A stretch of DNA of 64,000 nt from positions 3,756,001 through 3,820,000 of the forward strand of contig JAMJFZ010001868.1 in the NCBI GenBank assembly GCA_026225945.1, in the 5' to 3' direction. The stretch's first letter is position 1. Each line of letters begins with the position of its first letter. Shown here in pieces: positions 9,901-21,203 of the stretch. The notes under the pieces are model-generated. The model did no database searches, was not told the DNA's origin, and saw only the letters and a list, made by a program, of their open reading frames with translations. The position numbers were made by a program, and so were the translations under genes. The stretch is from Cricetomys ansorgei. Its lineage: Eukaryota; Chordata; Mammalia; Rodentia; Nesomyidae.

Positions 9901-10371
9901 TCTAAAACCCCCTACATCAAATAGTTTCTAGAAGCAATTCACCATGTGATTTTTCCTGGCTGCTCAATGGACTAAACTGAACAGCTGCAATTTTATGAAT
10001 CCAAATATCTAAAAGAAGGAATGATATCTTGCTTCAGTCACATGAGAATGACAGAGTTTAATCTCTGAAAGAAAAACTTCGGTGAGCAAGAGTAAAACTC
10101 ATGACTCGGACACTTAGTAAAGGGTGCCATTGGACCCTAAGACTACTTCCTACTATTAGGATATTTTTTTTTTCTTTTTCATGACATGTTTTATTGAAAT
10201 GAGGTCATTATGAGACACAGTGAGCTGAAGATGAAGGACTCTTCTGAGATCTAGTCCTGGTGTTTCCTATTTCAGGACATTGCCCATCTCAGCCTGGTGT
10301 TGGGAGAGTATTTTCTGTTGTCCTACCGATAATATACCACACACACGTGTGTCTACCATACATGCATTGGT
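9901..10371. other. unique sequence, nothing recognised
   Basis: AT-rich unique DNA with a T-rich run near 10162-10180. No repeat family or gene was recognised. Confidence 0.4.
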
Positions 10372-10510
10372 TTGGGGTTTTTTGAGACATAGAGTTGATA
10401 TGTAGCCTGGACTGAACTTGGACTTCTGATTCTCTTGTCTTAGGATTCTGGGTGCTTTTGTCTCCATGAATTTGTGTGTGTTTTTGTGTGTGTGTGATGT
10501 GTGTGTGCTC
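10372..10510 (-). mobile_element. old B1-like fragment plus TG-rich patch
   Basis: ggttttttgagacatagagt, tagcctggactgaacttgg and gattctcttgtcttaggatt are the reverse complement of a degenerate B1/B4 body (to about 10462). An imperfect TG repeat follows at about 10468-10507. Confidence 0.5.
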
Positions 10511-10687
10511 TTAGCCCCCCTGCAAGAGCACTCTATTGTAAATACCAATCACACAGACCACACAGAACTGTAGAATTTTACATGGAGCCTCCCAGGATCC
10601 CTCTCTTCTGTTTTGGAATATCAAAATTGAAAAAGAGAGAGTCAGTGACAAAGGATAAAATAGATTTCTAGCTATGACTTTAAACAC

Positions 10688-10719
<32 letters not shown>
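10688..10719. repeat. (GA)n microsatellite
   Basis: Near-pure GA dinucleotide run with a single AA interruption. Confidence 0.97.
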
Positions 10720-11540
10720 CCATCATAAAGGACTCCTGTGTCTCCTGCCCCCTTTTCACCAGCTAGATTCTCTGTCTGGAACAGAAGGTCACCTGAGGGT
10801 CACCCCTGGCCCCAGAATCGTTCAAACAGAAGGCTCTAGGTCTGGTGAACCTAAAAAACAAAAACTTCTGGAGAAAGGGAGAGGGCTAGCAAGCCAACCT
10901 AGCCAGTTTTAACACTAGAAGACCTCACAAAAGCAATCAGTTTTTTTCACTCCAATAGAAACATGACCCCTGTGTATACCGAGGATGACAGCATCATTAT
11001 GGCTCAACAGTGATTGGTTGGCAGGATACTCAATGCTGCTTCATCCTTTCTGCTATTCTTTAAGCCAGAGGTGATCACCACAATTTTCTAGAAAGGAGGA
11101 CTAAGATCTGCCAAATTAAGCAGAGTGGATGTAGGTCACACAGGTGGATACAGGGGCTTTACTCTTAGCCCAGAGTCCAGAGAAACCCTGATTTCCTTTC
11201 CACTCACGCTGTCCATGTGTGCCCTCCTAGGCTGGGTTCACTTGGTCCCCAACCCCTGCCCCACCAGGGGTGACCTGAGCCAGCAGGAAGGGGGCAGCTG
11301 AAGGGTCTTTATTGTCTGTGAGTCAGAGCTCAGGCTGGGGGTCCAGTAGTCTGCCCTTGGGCCCTGTCTAATGCAGCCCCCTCTAACAAGCCCTGACAGG
11401 GACAGATGCCAAAGGCTTCTGAAGACCCAGGCCTCAGCTTCTTTTAAGGGGGTCATCTAGGAGAGGGGCCTCTTCTACCCCTTGTCACTCCTCTAGGTTC
11501 CTCAAATGACAGAGCGAGGGTGAGGGCTGAGGAGATGGAA
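10720..11540. other. unique sequence, nothing recognised
   Basis: Moderately GC-rich between 11180 and 11480. No coding frame with features and no transposon was recognised. Confidence 0.45.
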
Positions 11541-11641
11541 TGAGTGAGAAAGGGAGAGAGGGAGAGAGGGAGAGAAGGAGAGGGGGAAGGAGGAAGAGAG
11601 GGAAAGAAGGAGGGAGGGGGGAAGGAGGAAGGGAGAGGGGG
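11541..11641. repeat. GA-rich (GGGA)n-type low-complexity tract
   Basis: About 100 bp, all purine on the plus strand except for isolated bases. GGGAGA and GGAAGGA units alternate. Confidence 0.95.
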
Positions 11642-11779
11642 CGATTGGAGCAAACCATCAACCAACCCGGTTCCCTTCCTGTGTCTAAGAAGGTTGTGAT
11701 GCTTAGCGATTTTGAAAAGAACAGTTGTGAGGTGTTTAAACAGGAGATAACCAGATAGAGGAAAGGACAGACGACTGAC

Positions 11780-11872
11780 CCTTCCCTTCCCTTTTCTTTC
11801 TTTTCTTTTCTTTTCTTTTCTTTTCTTTTCTTTTCTTTTCTTTTCTTTTCTTTTCTTTTCTTTTCTTTTCTT
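11780..11872. repeat. (TTTTC)n pentanucleotide array
   Basis: About 90 bp of nearly perfect TTTTC units preceded by CCCTT units. All pyrimidine on the plus strand. The minus-strand frame here reads poly(KRKEK) and is an artefact. Confidence 0.99.
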
Positions 11873-12261
11873 AAGCCCCCTTGTTTAGTTCTCCTTAATT
11901 CCCAGAGTTCTGGCTTTGAGCCCCAGCAAGGTGCACAACCAGGACCCATCTTGCACCTGGTCCCTTTGTGTAAAAGGGCTCTGATCTTGCCCTCTGCCTT
12001 GCTGATGGGCTCTACAATAGGACACACTTCCTGACCCTGTCTCAGTTTTAAATATTGGGTATCTTAGCTCTTTTGTTCTTTACAACACAAGTGTCAATAA
12101 GGAAGGACAAGAAAATGGAGTGAATTACAACATATCATTTTGACATTTGGGGTGTTGCAAAAGTAATTTATTAATTTGAATAAATGTTTATAATACAAGG
12201 CCAAATATACAGAATAACCAAAATCAAGCATAAATTCTGATTATACCATATGAAAGTGATT
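11873..12261. other. unique sequence, nothing recognised
   Basis: Unique DNA. From about 12150 it becomes AT-rich (ttatttaatttgaataaat-like words). No supported feature. Confidence 0.4.
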
Positions 12262-12637
12262 GAAGTAAGGAATTTGGAGTGAGGAGCCTGGCTTGGTCTC
12301 TGCCCCTCACAAGCTGTGTGGCTTTTTTTGTTTTTGTTTTTGTTTTTTGAGACAGGGTTTCTCTGTTGTAACTCTGTCTGTCCTGGAACTCACTCTGAAG
12401 GCCGGGCTGGCCTCAAATTCATATTTCTGCCTGCCTCTGCCTCCCGAGCACTGGGATTAAAGGAGTGTGCCACCACTGCCCAACAAGCTGCGTGGCTTTG
12501 AGCAATCACTGTACCATCTAAGCATTGACTTTCTTATCTAGAGGGACAATGGTTACCAACACAAATGGTTTTGGGGGGAATTACATAGGATGGTATCTTT
12601 GAACCTTTGTACAGAATCAGGCCTAATATATGTATAT

Positions 12638-12640
<3 letters not shown>
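12262..12640 (+). mobile_element. MIR SINE split by a B1 insertion
   Basis: The left part (12262-12308) has gaggagcctggcttggtctc and the equivalent of the MIR central 'ctgccacttactagctgtgtg'. The right part (12499-12640) continues with gagcaatcactgtaccatct, ttcttatctagagggacaat, acataggatggtatctttga and cagaatcaggcctaata. The two halves are contiguous MIR once the B1 and its target duplication are removed. Confidence 0.8.
12309..12498 (-). mobile_element. B1 SINE with 16-bp target-site duplication
   Basis: Minus-strand B1 at 12325-12482, with a TTTTTG-type inverted A tail, gagacagggtttctctgttg, gcctgcctctgcctcccgag and gtgccaccactgccc. It is flanked by acaagctgtgtggctt (12309-12324) and acaagctgcgtggctt (12483-12498), which differ at one position. 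The host sequence is a MIR. Confidence 0.93.

Positions 12641-12697
<57 letters not shown>
12641..12697. repeat. (AT)n microsatellite
   Basis: 57 bp of uninterrupted AT repeats. Confidence 0.99.
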
Positions 12698-12699
<2 letters not shown>

Positions 12700-12704
<5 letters not shown>

Positions 12705-13035
12705 AGGAGGAAGTATTTATTTGGTTTATAATTCAAGGTCACAATTCATCATTGAAGGCGGTCAGGGCAGGAACACAAGCAAGAACTTGAAGCAAAAACC
12801 ATGAAGAGAAGCTGCTTGCTGGCTTGCTTAAACTTCAATATATAGCACAGGTCCACCTGCCTAATCCCAGTAGGCTGGGTCTTTTCCAATAACCAAATAA
12901 TCAAGTAATCAAGACAATCCCTCACAGACATACCCACAGAACAAACTCGTAAAGATGGTTACTCAACTGATACTACTCCCCGCTCCCAGGGGATTCTAGA
13001 CTGAGTTAGGCTGACAGTTAATGCTAACTATGACA
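12700..13035 (-). mobile_element. old rodent MaLR-type LTR (name uncertain)
   Basis: Reverse complement of a common rodent repeat. It has gaggaagtatttatttggtt, cattgaaggcggtcagggca, gctgcttgctggcttgctta, aatccctcacagacataccc and a closing ggttaatgctaactatgaca-like end. Similar copies in the window have LTR-like TG...CA ends, so MaLR (ERVL-type) is the best guess. Confidence 0.6.
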
Positions 13036-13499
13036 CCTACAAAACTCCTCAGGAAGAGACACCCAGTGAGGCTCAGGGATTCCTGAAACCAGGCTAGCTG
13101 CGACTTCCCTGAACGCAACCTGAGGAGTCTTCAGGGTTCATGCATGTGAGATGGGCATTTCTTCAGCTGAGGACCGCCATGTGGGTGAAACAGGCACTGG
13201 GGATTCTTCACTCATTTAGGATCTACTTACATTCACCGCTGACTTTAGCGTCTGTGTTTTAAAATGATCCAGTTAAGACAGACAATTACGAAAAAACTGA
13301 CAATTCCAGTCCCAGTGGGGCAAAAGTGGTTTTCTAGATATGAGAATGTTTTTCATTGATCATTCTTTTAAGAAAATATTCTTTACTGCGGACTGTTCTA
13401 TGCTAAGACGGTGTCTCAGTTGCTCTATGCTTTGTTTCTACAATAGAAATGAACTGGTTTTATTTATAGGAAAAATGTTATTTAAAAATCTACCTGTTA
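13036..13499. other. unique sequence, nothing recognised
   Basis: No gene, RNA or transposon was recognised. Confidence 0.4.
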
Positions 13500-13676
13500 A
13501 CAGGCAATGGTAGTGTATGTTTGTAATTTAGGAGGTGAAATGAAGCAGGAAGATCATTACAAGTTCAAGAGCAACCTGGTATGGACATACTGAGTTCTGC
13601 ACCAGACAGAGCTACAGAGCAAGAACCCGTTAAAAAACAAAAACAAACAAAAACAAACAGAAAACCCCAAACTACT
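13500..13676 (+). mobile_element. old B1-like SINE
   Basis: Degenerate B1: acaggcaatggtagtgtatg, gaagcaggaagatcattaca, aagttcaagagcaacctggt, agctacagagcaagaacccg, then a CAAAA-rich tail. Confidence 0.65.
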
Positions 13677-14034
13677 AGCTATCAAGTAAAATTTAAATTT
13701 TCAGTTGGTGGGTGCCAACGAAGCCAACTGCTTCTGCATGTGTTTTTTCCTATGACAGTGGGGTTAGCTACGCCTGCTTGTAACAGAGCCTCTTGGCTAC
13801 TAGAAGCCTATGCTTGGAGAGATCTGAGCTTGGAGTCTTGCTCTCATTCCTTTTATCTCCGCTTAAAAGATACTATGAAGCCCAGATGGGCTGGTGCAGG
13901 TACAAACGCCAGCTTTTACTACACTACAAAATGAGACTTTGTCTTGCACACACCAAATGACCTTGCCTCTAAAAAGCAAGGCAAAAAAAAATGCCTAAGT
14001 CAGAGAAAAGTAGGAGAAATGTATGCCTATTTAT
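13677..14034. other. unique sequence, nothing recognised
   Basis: A 117-codon frame starting at 13581 runs through the SINE tail into this stretch and has no domain. No supported feature. Confidence 0.4.
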
Positions 14035-14118
14035 TTCTCCTGTTGGGGATCAAGTCCCCCAAAGCCTGTCTCACAGTGGGAAAGTGCTTACCACTGAGCT
14101 TAACCCCCTCTGCAGAAA
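14035..14118 (-). mobile_element. ID-like SINE fragment
   Basis: gttggggatcaagtccccca and gaaagtgcttaccactgagc match the reverse complement of an ID / B4 head with A and B box remnants. Confidence 0.55.
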
Positions 14119-14127
14119 TTACAACTG

Positions 14128-14275
14128 GCATGGTGGCGTACACATGTAATTCCTGCACTCAGAGCTCAGAGGGTTCAGGTACAAAGATCAGAAGTTCAAA
14201 GTCATCCTTGGCTACTTTAGTAAGCACAGGGCTAAGTTGAGCTGCTACATGAGAGCCTGCCCCACCCTACCCCCC
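14128..14275 (+). mobile_element. B1-derived SINE (B4/RSINE-like)
   Basis: ctggcatggtggcgtacaca, gaagttcaaagtcatccttg and ctacatgagagcctgcccc, then an A-rich end. A diverged plus-strand copy. Confidence 0.6.
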
Positions 14276-14929
14276 AAAAAAATGTAGTTCTAAGATTAAA
14301 TGTATGACATCATTCAAGTGGAATGATGACTTTATCTGCACAAGTGCCCGAGAAACTTAGAGAGTCATTTCTGTTCAGTCTTGTTGGCCTGTGCACTGGG
14401 CTGTCCACAGAGTCTAACCTGGGGAGATGTTAGGAGCTGTGACCACCTAGAGATGTTCGTGTGGTTCTGAGCTGGAGTGTGTTGTGGGACAGGTGAATCA
14501 AGCTGACCTCATGAGCAGTCCCTTGCCCACCCTCCCCTCTACCAGTCCCCACACATTCATGGGAAGGCAAAGGGGAGCAGACAGAGCCTAACATGTGGCA
14601 GACATGTTTTCACCCACTGGGAACAAAAGCGAGGCACGGTTTTCCAAAGTACTAGAGTGTCTCAGGTCCCCTCGTTGGTGAGGAGCAAAGAAAGAGTTCC
14701 AATCATGGGGTCCCACAGTGTGGCCTCTGAGGACATATTAGCAAAACAAGAATGACTGGCCAGCTGCTCATGCCAGAAATAAGGGAGACAGTTAAACAGA
14801 GACAAGCTCCAAGAGAAGGGAAAATATTGAAGCCGATTTATCTCAATTATGTACTCGTCCTTCGTAGAAACACAAAGGAACATGGACTCTAATTTGGGCT
14901 CCTCTTGCTTTGATGACCTGTAGGGAGAA
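14276..14929. other. unique sequence, nothing recognised
   Basis: Unique DNA with no recognisable repeat. A short minus-strand frame (73 codons) has no features. Confidence 0.4.
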
Positions 14930-15338
14930 AAAACAGCTTTGTGGGTTTTTGTTTTGTTTCAAATCCCTGTAAGAGAAGCAAACGCCACATTAGTTAGGTT
15001 CCTGGCTACGCATTTCTCATGGAATACACTGGAAGTTTCTCTTTTTTTGTTGTTTTGTTTTGCGTTTGTCTTGTTGTTCGGTAATTTAATAACCTTGTGC
15101 TCATCAGCGTCTGCTGCTTCTCTTCTGGGAGAACATGAACTCTTCCAAAGTCGTGACTCACGCGGGCTGGGGAACAATGCCCTCTCATCCATTTCTTCGA
15201 CGTGTGTATTTGGTTCTTAAATAATTAAAACATTTAATCCCAGAATTCCCTTTCTGCCCCTTAATGCGTCATCTCATTAACCAGGGCTGCCTGAGCAATA
15301 GAAAGTGCTTGAATCGGATCGGCAAGGTATACTGTAGA

Positions 15339-15388
<50 letters not shown>

Positions 15389-15560
15389 CGGAGCCCCATC
15401 CATTTTCTGCCAGGCATTTGACTTAATGACATTTCCCCTTCTACTTACGCATTTCATTATCTGCTTCCGTGTCTTCAGCAGCACAATAAACCCTAACCAA
15501 CATGAGAATGATGGTCTGCTCCTCAGAGCGAGTTTCATTTTTCTTCTGTATTGGATCTTT
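14930..15560. promoter_or_regulatory. candidate conserved non-coding block D
   Basis: Repeat-free apart from an internal TG microsatellite. It has balanced composition with homeodomain-like words (ggtaatttaataacc, aaataattaaaacatttaat, ctcattaaccagggctgcct). Candidate by appearance only. Confidence 0.22.
15341..15387. repeat. (GT)n microsatellite
   Basis: 47 bp of pure GT repeats inside otherwise unique sequence. Confidence 0.99.
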
Positions 15561-16677
15561 TTGTAGGGTTCTTGCAACCAATTGGAAAGGAATGAAATGT
15601 TTCCTTCCTTACTTTCTACCAAAAGCACCTCTCATACTTCCAGCAACCTCTGGAAAGGAAACCCGGACTCGTAAGGCCTCGTGGGTAGGTGGGGTAAACT
15701 GTAAGTGCCCATACTTTGAAAAGCAATGACTCCCTCCAGCCATAGACCTTGTAATTGCCACACACTGGCCTCTCTCCCTACTGCTTCCTCCCTCACTTCC
15801 TTTCCTGGGTACACTGATGTTCAGGTCAATTTTAATTGCATTTGTGCTGATCATTAAAGCACCCAGTGTTCTCTGTTCCGACAGGCATTATGTTAAAGAG
15901 TATAAAGATGTCCTCTCCCTGTTCGTCTCTCTTTTACAGGAGTTTCCTGAAGGTAAAGAAAGTTCAGATGCAACCAGTAGGAACCTTGGGTCGTGGTCCC
16001 AGAACCATGAAGGCCCCTGTTAGAGATGCTGTCTCAAGCCCTCCTTGCTGCACCAGAATCTGCATTGTAACAGTCACCTCCTGTAACCCGTTAGAACATT
16101 TCCATTCACAGATCTCTCTGTCTTAGGTCAAACTGAAGAAAGGAAGCTGTGCACAAAAGTTTAATTACAGACACATAGTAGTGCACAAAATGACTCTGGT
16201 CTCCTAAGAATGCAGTAAAGAGGCTTTACACAATATTTGCTGTTTTATTTCCTTTTCATGCTTCCCAAGTGCATAAAGGAGAATTTATGAATGCCCCAAG
16301 AAAGTGTTTCTAAAGATATTTCTGGCAGAGACAGGACACGGAACAAATATTAGCACAGCAGCTATTTCATGCCAGGGATGGTGACTCAAGCTGCATCCCA
16401 GGCACCGACCCCCTCTACCTCCCACCCCCATCCACCCAATGCCACACAGAGTCTTGCTACTTAGATAATTTCACAACAAACCGACCAATCAGGAAAACCT
16501 ATGACCACTTTCAGAAGGCCTGCTTTGAGTGTGAGTCCCTCTGAGGTTAACAGTATGTCATATGACCACACTCCCAAGCTCAGAATCTTGATTTGCAAGG
16601 CACTATGGCTTGTGTATGTACACCAGATTTCGTCACCAATCTGCCATATTGAGAGACAGTGGGACTTGTCAGAACTG
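15561..16677. other. unique sequence, nothing recognised
   Basis: No repeat family, gene or RNA was recognised. Several 60-86 codon frames have no features. Confidence 0.4.
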
Positions 16678-16890
16678 GATGTGGAAAGATAGCTCAGCGA
16701 TTAAGAGCACCTATTGCTCTTGCAGAGGACTTGGGTTTAGTTCCCAGCACCCACATAGTGGCTCACAACCATCTGGAACTCCAGTTCTAGGGCATACAGC
16801 ACTGTCTTCTGACCTGTGAGGGTACTAGGCATCCATGTGGTACGCATGCATGCAGGCGAAACACTCATGCACATATAATAAATACCTAAA
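16678..16890 (+). mobile_element. B3 SINE
   Basis: Plus-strand copy with clear Pol III-type landmarks: gatagctcagcgattaagag (A box region) and gggtttagttcccagcaccc (B box region). Then gtggctcacaaccatctgga, tgcaggcgaaacactcatgc and an ataataaat tail. Confidence 0.92.
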
Positions 16891-17108
16891 ACAAAGCAAG
16901 AGTGCTGGAGCCTATGGAGATTTATTGGGTCTTCAGTGGGCACTGCCTTTAGAGATTAATGCAGTTCATATGGGATGCTGGTTAGTTTGGCTGAAGGAGT
17001 TGCTACAGAAGAGTAAGATTAACATCATTTCCAGCTCTGGCTTCCTATCCTGACATGTACTTTCTCCCTCTAGCATACATTCCCACCACACTGACATCTG
17101 AGAGAGCT

Positions 17109-17191
17109 TGGGATGGGATGGGGTTGGGGTGGGGTGGGGTGGAGTGGGGTGGAGTGGGATGGGGTGGGGTGGGGTAGAATGGAGTGGAATG
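17109..17191. repeat. (GGGGT)n-type G-rich array
   Basis: TGGGG/TGGAG pentanucleotide units on the plus strand, about 80 bp, with G-quadruplex potential. It lies directly before an LTR fragment. Confidence 0.92.
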
Positions 17192-17204
17192 TAACAGAGT
17201 GGCG

Positions 17205-17345
17205 TCTCATTAGAGATCAGCTAATGGAACTTGGACTTTCAGCCTCAAGCACTATGAGCTAAATAATCCTTTCTCTCTATCTTACTTATCCTTGAGTATT
17301 TGGTTATAGCATCAGAAATTAGACTGCAAATATCTTGGTACTGTG
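17205..17345 (+). mobile_element. MaLR-type LTR fragment
   Basis: The 3' part of a MaLR-type LTR: cttggactttcagcctcaag, gagctaaataatcctttctc, tccttgagtatttggttata and gcatcagaaattagactgca. This matches the familiar 'AGCCTCCAGAACTGT...AATAAA...GGTATTCTGTTATAGCAACAGAAA' ending. Confidence 0.65.
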
Positions 17346-20300
17346 ATTAGCCATCCCTCTTTTTCCGGAATAAGAGACTTAACAGAATGTGAAGAAATTT
17401 CTGTTTTAAAACTATGAAACCATCGGGATAACTAGGATAGCTGGTTATTCTAACTCCATTTATGAAACTCAACCAGACTAAAGAAATTGGCCCACAAAGG
17501 GCACCGTGACAGAAGCAAGCGACTTTTATAATTTACTGAAACTGCAAGCTAATCCTAGCCCTTTCTTGAAAGACTTACAGATCATCCAAGCAGATCTCTC
17601 TAAATTGGCAGGAAGTGCCAGGCTCTTGTTTCAGCATCAAGAGATATGCTCACTTTTAACTAAGCAGTGCACTTACTGCATTGATTTTTTAAGGCAAGGC
17701 TGAAGGTATTAAGAAAATACCCAGAGGGCACAGCGACTGGAGTACTGTCTGGGACTGATGAGTCACGGGGACATTTTGCTCATTCTTGGGCACACCTCTG
17801 GCTGGTGTCTGCTACAGACCTTTCTATCCCAATGTTGTTAGTAGTGTTAACCTTTGGCCACTTGGTTGAGCTGTTCTAGTCCTCCTGTGCCCAAGAGCTC
17901 TCACAAGATGCCAGGGGTACAAGTTCTTGCTCAGGGTCTAACAGCTGTCAGAGCAGATGGCTGGGGATTTGTACACTGTGGCCCGAGCGCAGCCTTTAGC
18001 TCTAAGGCACCAGGAACAATTTGACAAATTAGATTAACTGAGGACAATATGCTGTTTGCCTGGAACACTCACTTTATACTTTCACACACTTCCGTATGTT
18101 CTTTCCATGGCCTCAGGATAGAAGATATTAGCCACCACCCTGCTCAGATGAAACTCCCAGAGAAAACACAGTCACCCTTGGCTGCCTCTTTTGTCTTAGA
18201 GCTGAATGTTTGGGAGTTACCCATGGAACCAGTTCATGAGAGTGGTGCTCAGACCATTCCCAGTCCTGCTGACCCGCCTCCCAGAAGTGTGGCTTCCTGT
18301 TGCACACGCACTTGATGGCTTACGTGTCCATTCCAAGGTCTATCTGCTTCGTGAAACAAAACCATAAAAAGCTGATCTACTGGGGGGGGGGGATCTTACT
18401 CTTCCCTCCCAACTTGCCTCAGCTTGCCTCTTCTCACTTCCAGTAGTTTCCCTGGTGGACACAACATGGATGACTTTCAAAGTGCATTGTGCTTTGAGAC
18501 AGCGTGTGTGTCCCTGGGTTTGTGAAAGGTGGGCAGATAATGGTAGGCCCTGGGAAGTCTGTGGGAATTCCTGAGGGAGCTGCGAGTTGCTATGAATAGC
18601 CTGGCTTTCCCTGAGGAGATTTACAGAGGAGCCTCCCGCTGTGCTCTCCAGTTCTCCACTTGATGAAGGAGACAAGCCCAGGGCTCCAGAGGTTGGGAAG
18701 GGCTCAAGGAGGAGGCCCATTAGGGGACAGGCTTTCTTGTGTCCAGATTCCACTTGGGTGACCCTGAGGAGAGAGACTGCTGGCTCTTATCCAGGACCAC
18801 AATGCCCCATTTACAAGCTGCAATTAGTCTCAAACAAAATTTGTGCAATACACCACTAACTGTCAGCTCAAGAGGTTGAAAGTTCAATTCTGGGGAGGTC
18901 AGGGTGCCTTCCAAGGGACTGATGCTTTTGCCCACAGCTTTCCCTCCCCCACCACAGTGAGGGAGAGATCACATTCCAGGTCAGAATGCCTATGAAGCCC
19001 AGTGACCAGTGCCAGGAGGCTCATGGTTCTGAGGCAATTGGTACAACAGGAAGATGTACCCTTCACACAGTGACCTTTCTGTCACAGAAGAGTGACTTAG
19101 TTCATACTACATGTAGCCATCAGAAAAGGGTAAGGTGAGTAAAGTCTGTTGATTATTAAGATTCAGCTGCTGTCCCCAAGTACAGCGAGTTTTCCTTGCA
19201 TATTCCATATAGAATTCTTTAAAAAGCCAGAAGGGTCTAGAAACATGAACTACTCTTTGACAAATCAAAATGTGCAAATAGTTCTTCTGAAAGGATAAGA
19301 GCCCATTTTGCCTTAACACCAGACCCAGAAACAGGAAAGGGCTACAGTTAACTGATGAGCAATGGGGAGGTAACCAATAGCGGGTTGGCTGGTCATTAGG
19401 AAGATGGCGTACTTAACTCTACCGAGGGCAGGGTGTGGAACGCAGTCTTCTCATTGGGACACTGCACTTTAACATTCCATTTTATCTTCCCTCTCCTCTG
19501 CAGTCCTCTGCACCTCCGTGTAAACTGTGAGCGATCCCCTCCTTCCTTCCCCTGCACTCTGGGATGTAAGAATCCTACCCTTAGGTTGCACTTCGAAGAA
19601 ACGGAGAGCGTGTCCATTCAGAGGCAGGGTCCGCGTCGTGTATCATTTACCCATTTGTGAGATGGACATGCAACCGTTGCCAATTGCATGATGTGGAAAC
19701 CCTTGGAAGAAAGTAAAATTAACGATTACGTTTACCTGGAGAAGGCATCCACATCAGATGCTCTCATCCAAGGCATGTAATCACTAACACCGGACCTACG
19801 CCAGCAAAGACTGATGGGTCTCTCACTCGGTACCAAAGCCGACATACCCACTAAGCCTACCCAGAAAGACACTCAGTGGGAGACAGAACATGACCCCAGG
19901 CAGGAGGAGGCTGGACTGACCACTCCGTCCCTGGCCTGCTTGTAGGATCCATGCAACACAGAGGCCCCAGCATGTTTGCACGTCTCTTCCAGGCTCCCAT
20001 ATAAACCAAACCCAGATTTCCAAATGTAAGACTACTTAGTGACAGCAGATATAGTGTGAGGATCCCCAAGGGAGAGCATCCTCCGTTCCTCTTTCCTCTC
20101 GCAATCCCGGAAACTGTGCCGAACATGGCTCTCCCTCAGAGGGACTTACCTGGGCCTCTCCTCCCAATATTGGTTCTTAGAAACAGCCTCTTCCCTTCTC
20201 TTTCTACCACCTTCCTCCCTTCCCACACCCACCTCAACACCGTACCCCAACTCAGCCCTAGCAAACACAGCAGTAACTGTGCACAGTGGGCAGAGATCAC

Positions 20301-20754
20301 GGGCCAGCTTGTAACGCTCGTTGATGAATTAATGAGATACCTCCCATCACCTGGTAGGTAATTTTTTTCTAATTAAGTTAATTGGATTTTTTTTTTTATT
20401 ATAAAAGGAGTGCATGCTCATTATTAAAACGTGTGAAAAACAGAAAAGTGGGAAGTTGGAAGGAAAAAATAAAGCCTACAGGTGGGTAATTACAGTCCCA
20501 GAATTATTAGTCATTTTGACTGGGTGCTGGGTGATCTATGAATTAGCTTTCTAGAGTCAACTACGGTTCTACTTTCTAGTTCACCTCCCTGTGTCTCCCC
20601 TAAGTCAGTGCCAGAGCTTGTACCACCGTGCCCTTGGAGCAGGGACCGCCAAGGAGATTGACAGCAACTTTTTAAGCAAACAGCCTCTGGAAGCTTTCCT
20701 GGGGCTACTGCATATTGTGTTCAAGTGCTCCACCTGCCTGTTTCAGAGGGCTCA
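17346..20754. other. long unique stretch
   Basis: About 3.4 kb with very few recognisable repeats. There is an 11-G run at 18382-18392. A 137-codon minus-strand frame (18340-18753) and a 101-codon plus frame (20056-20361) have no recognisable domains. An AT-rich part at 20300-20480 (aattaagttaattgg) may be an old remnant. Confidence 0.4.
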
Positions 20755-20850
20755 CTGTGGGACTAAGTACAAAGTGCTTAGTGTTTCTGGGCCTTGGCTT
20801 TCCTTATGGGTTAACTGAATGACTTTCAAGGTCCCTTCTAGCCCTAAAGC
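20755..20850 (+). mobile_element. possible MIR3-like fragment
   Basis: gggccttggctttccttatg and tttcaaggtcccttctagcc resemble the 'cctcagtttcctcatctg...aaggtcccttccagctct' end of old MIR-class SINEs. Confidence 0.4.
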
Positions 20851-20979
20851 AGCTCCACATGAGGAGTCACGACTCTGAGACACTACAAACGTTCTGAGTC
20901 TTACAAAAAGTTTTGCATTTTGTTCACCAAATACTTACTCTGGCCAAAAATTTTCTGGACAAGTACACATGAAAATTTT

Positions 20980-21046
20980 AGTACCTGAACTCAGGAGGCT
21001 AAGTCAAGACTGAGAATTCCAGATTAGCTTGGGCAATAATAGTGAT
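20980..21046 (+). mobile_element. possible B1-derived fragment
   Basis: gaactcaggaggctaagtca and attccagattagcttggg resemble the central part of a degraded B1/RSINE. Weak. Confidence 0.3.
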
Positions 21047-21076
21047 TTGAAGGCTAATTTCTACTTTCAGCTACCA

Positions 21077-21203
21077 GGAAGGAAGGAAGGAAGGAAGGAA
21101 GGAAGGAAGGAAGGAAGGAAGGGAGGGAGGGAGGGAGGGAGGAAGGGAGGGAGGGAGGGGAAGGAAGAAAGGAAGAAAGGAAAGAAGGAAGAAAAAAGAA
21201 AAG
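21077..21203. repeat. (GGAA)n / (GGGA)n polypurine tract
   Basis: GGAA units, then GGGA units, then GGAAGAAA units. All purine on the plus strand, about 125 bp. Confidence 0.98.

Noticed and set aside
11485..12027. 180-codon minus-strand frame with poly(KRKEK)
   Set aside because: It runs through the TTTTC pentanucleotide array and the GA-rich tract, so low-complexity sequence keeps it open.
18340..18753. 137-codon minus-strand frame
   Set aside because: Serine/proline/glutamine-biased with no recognisable family, and a competing plus-strand frame overlaps its end.
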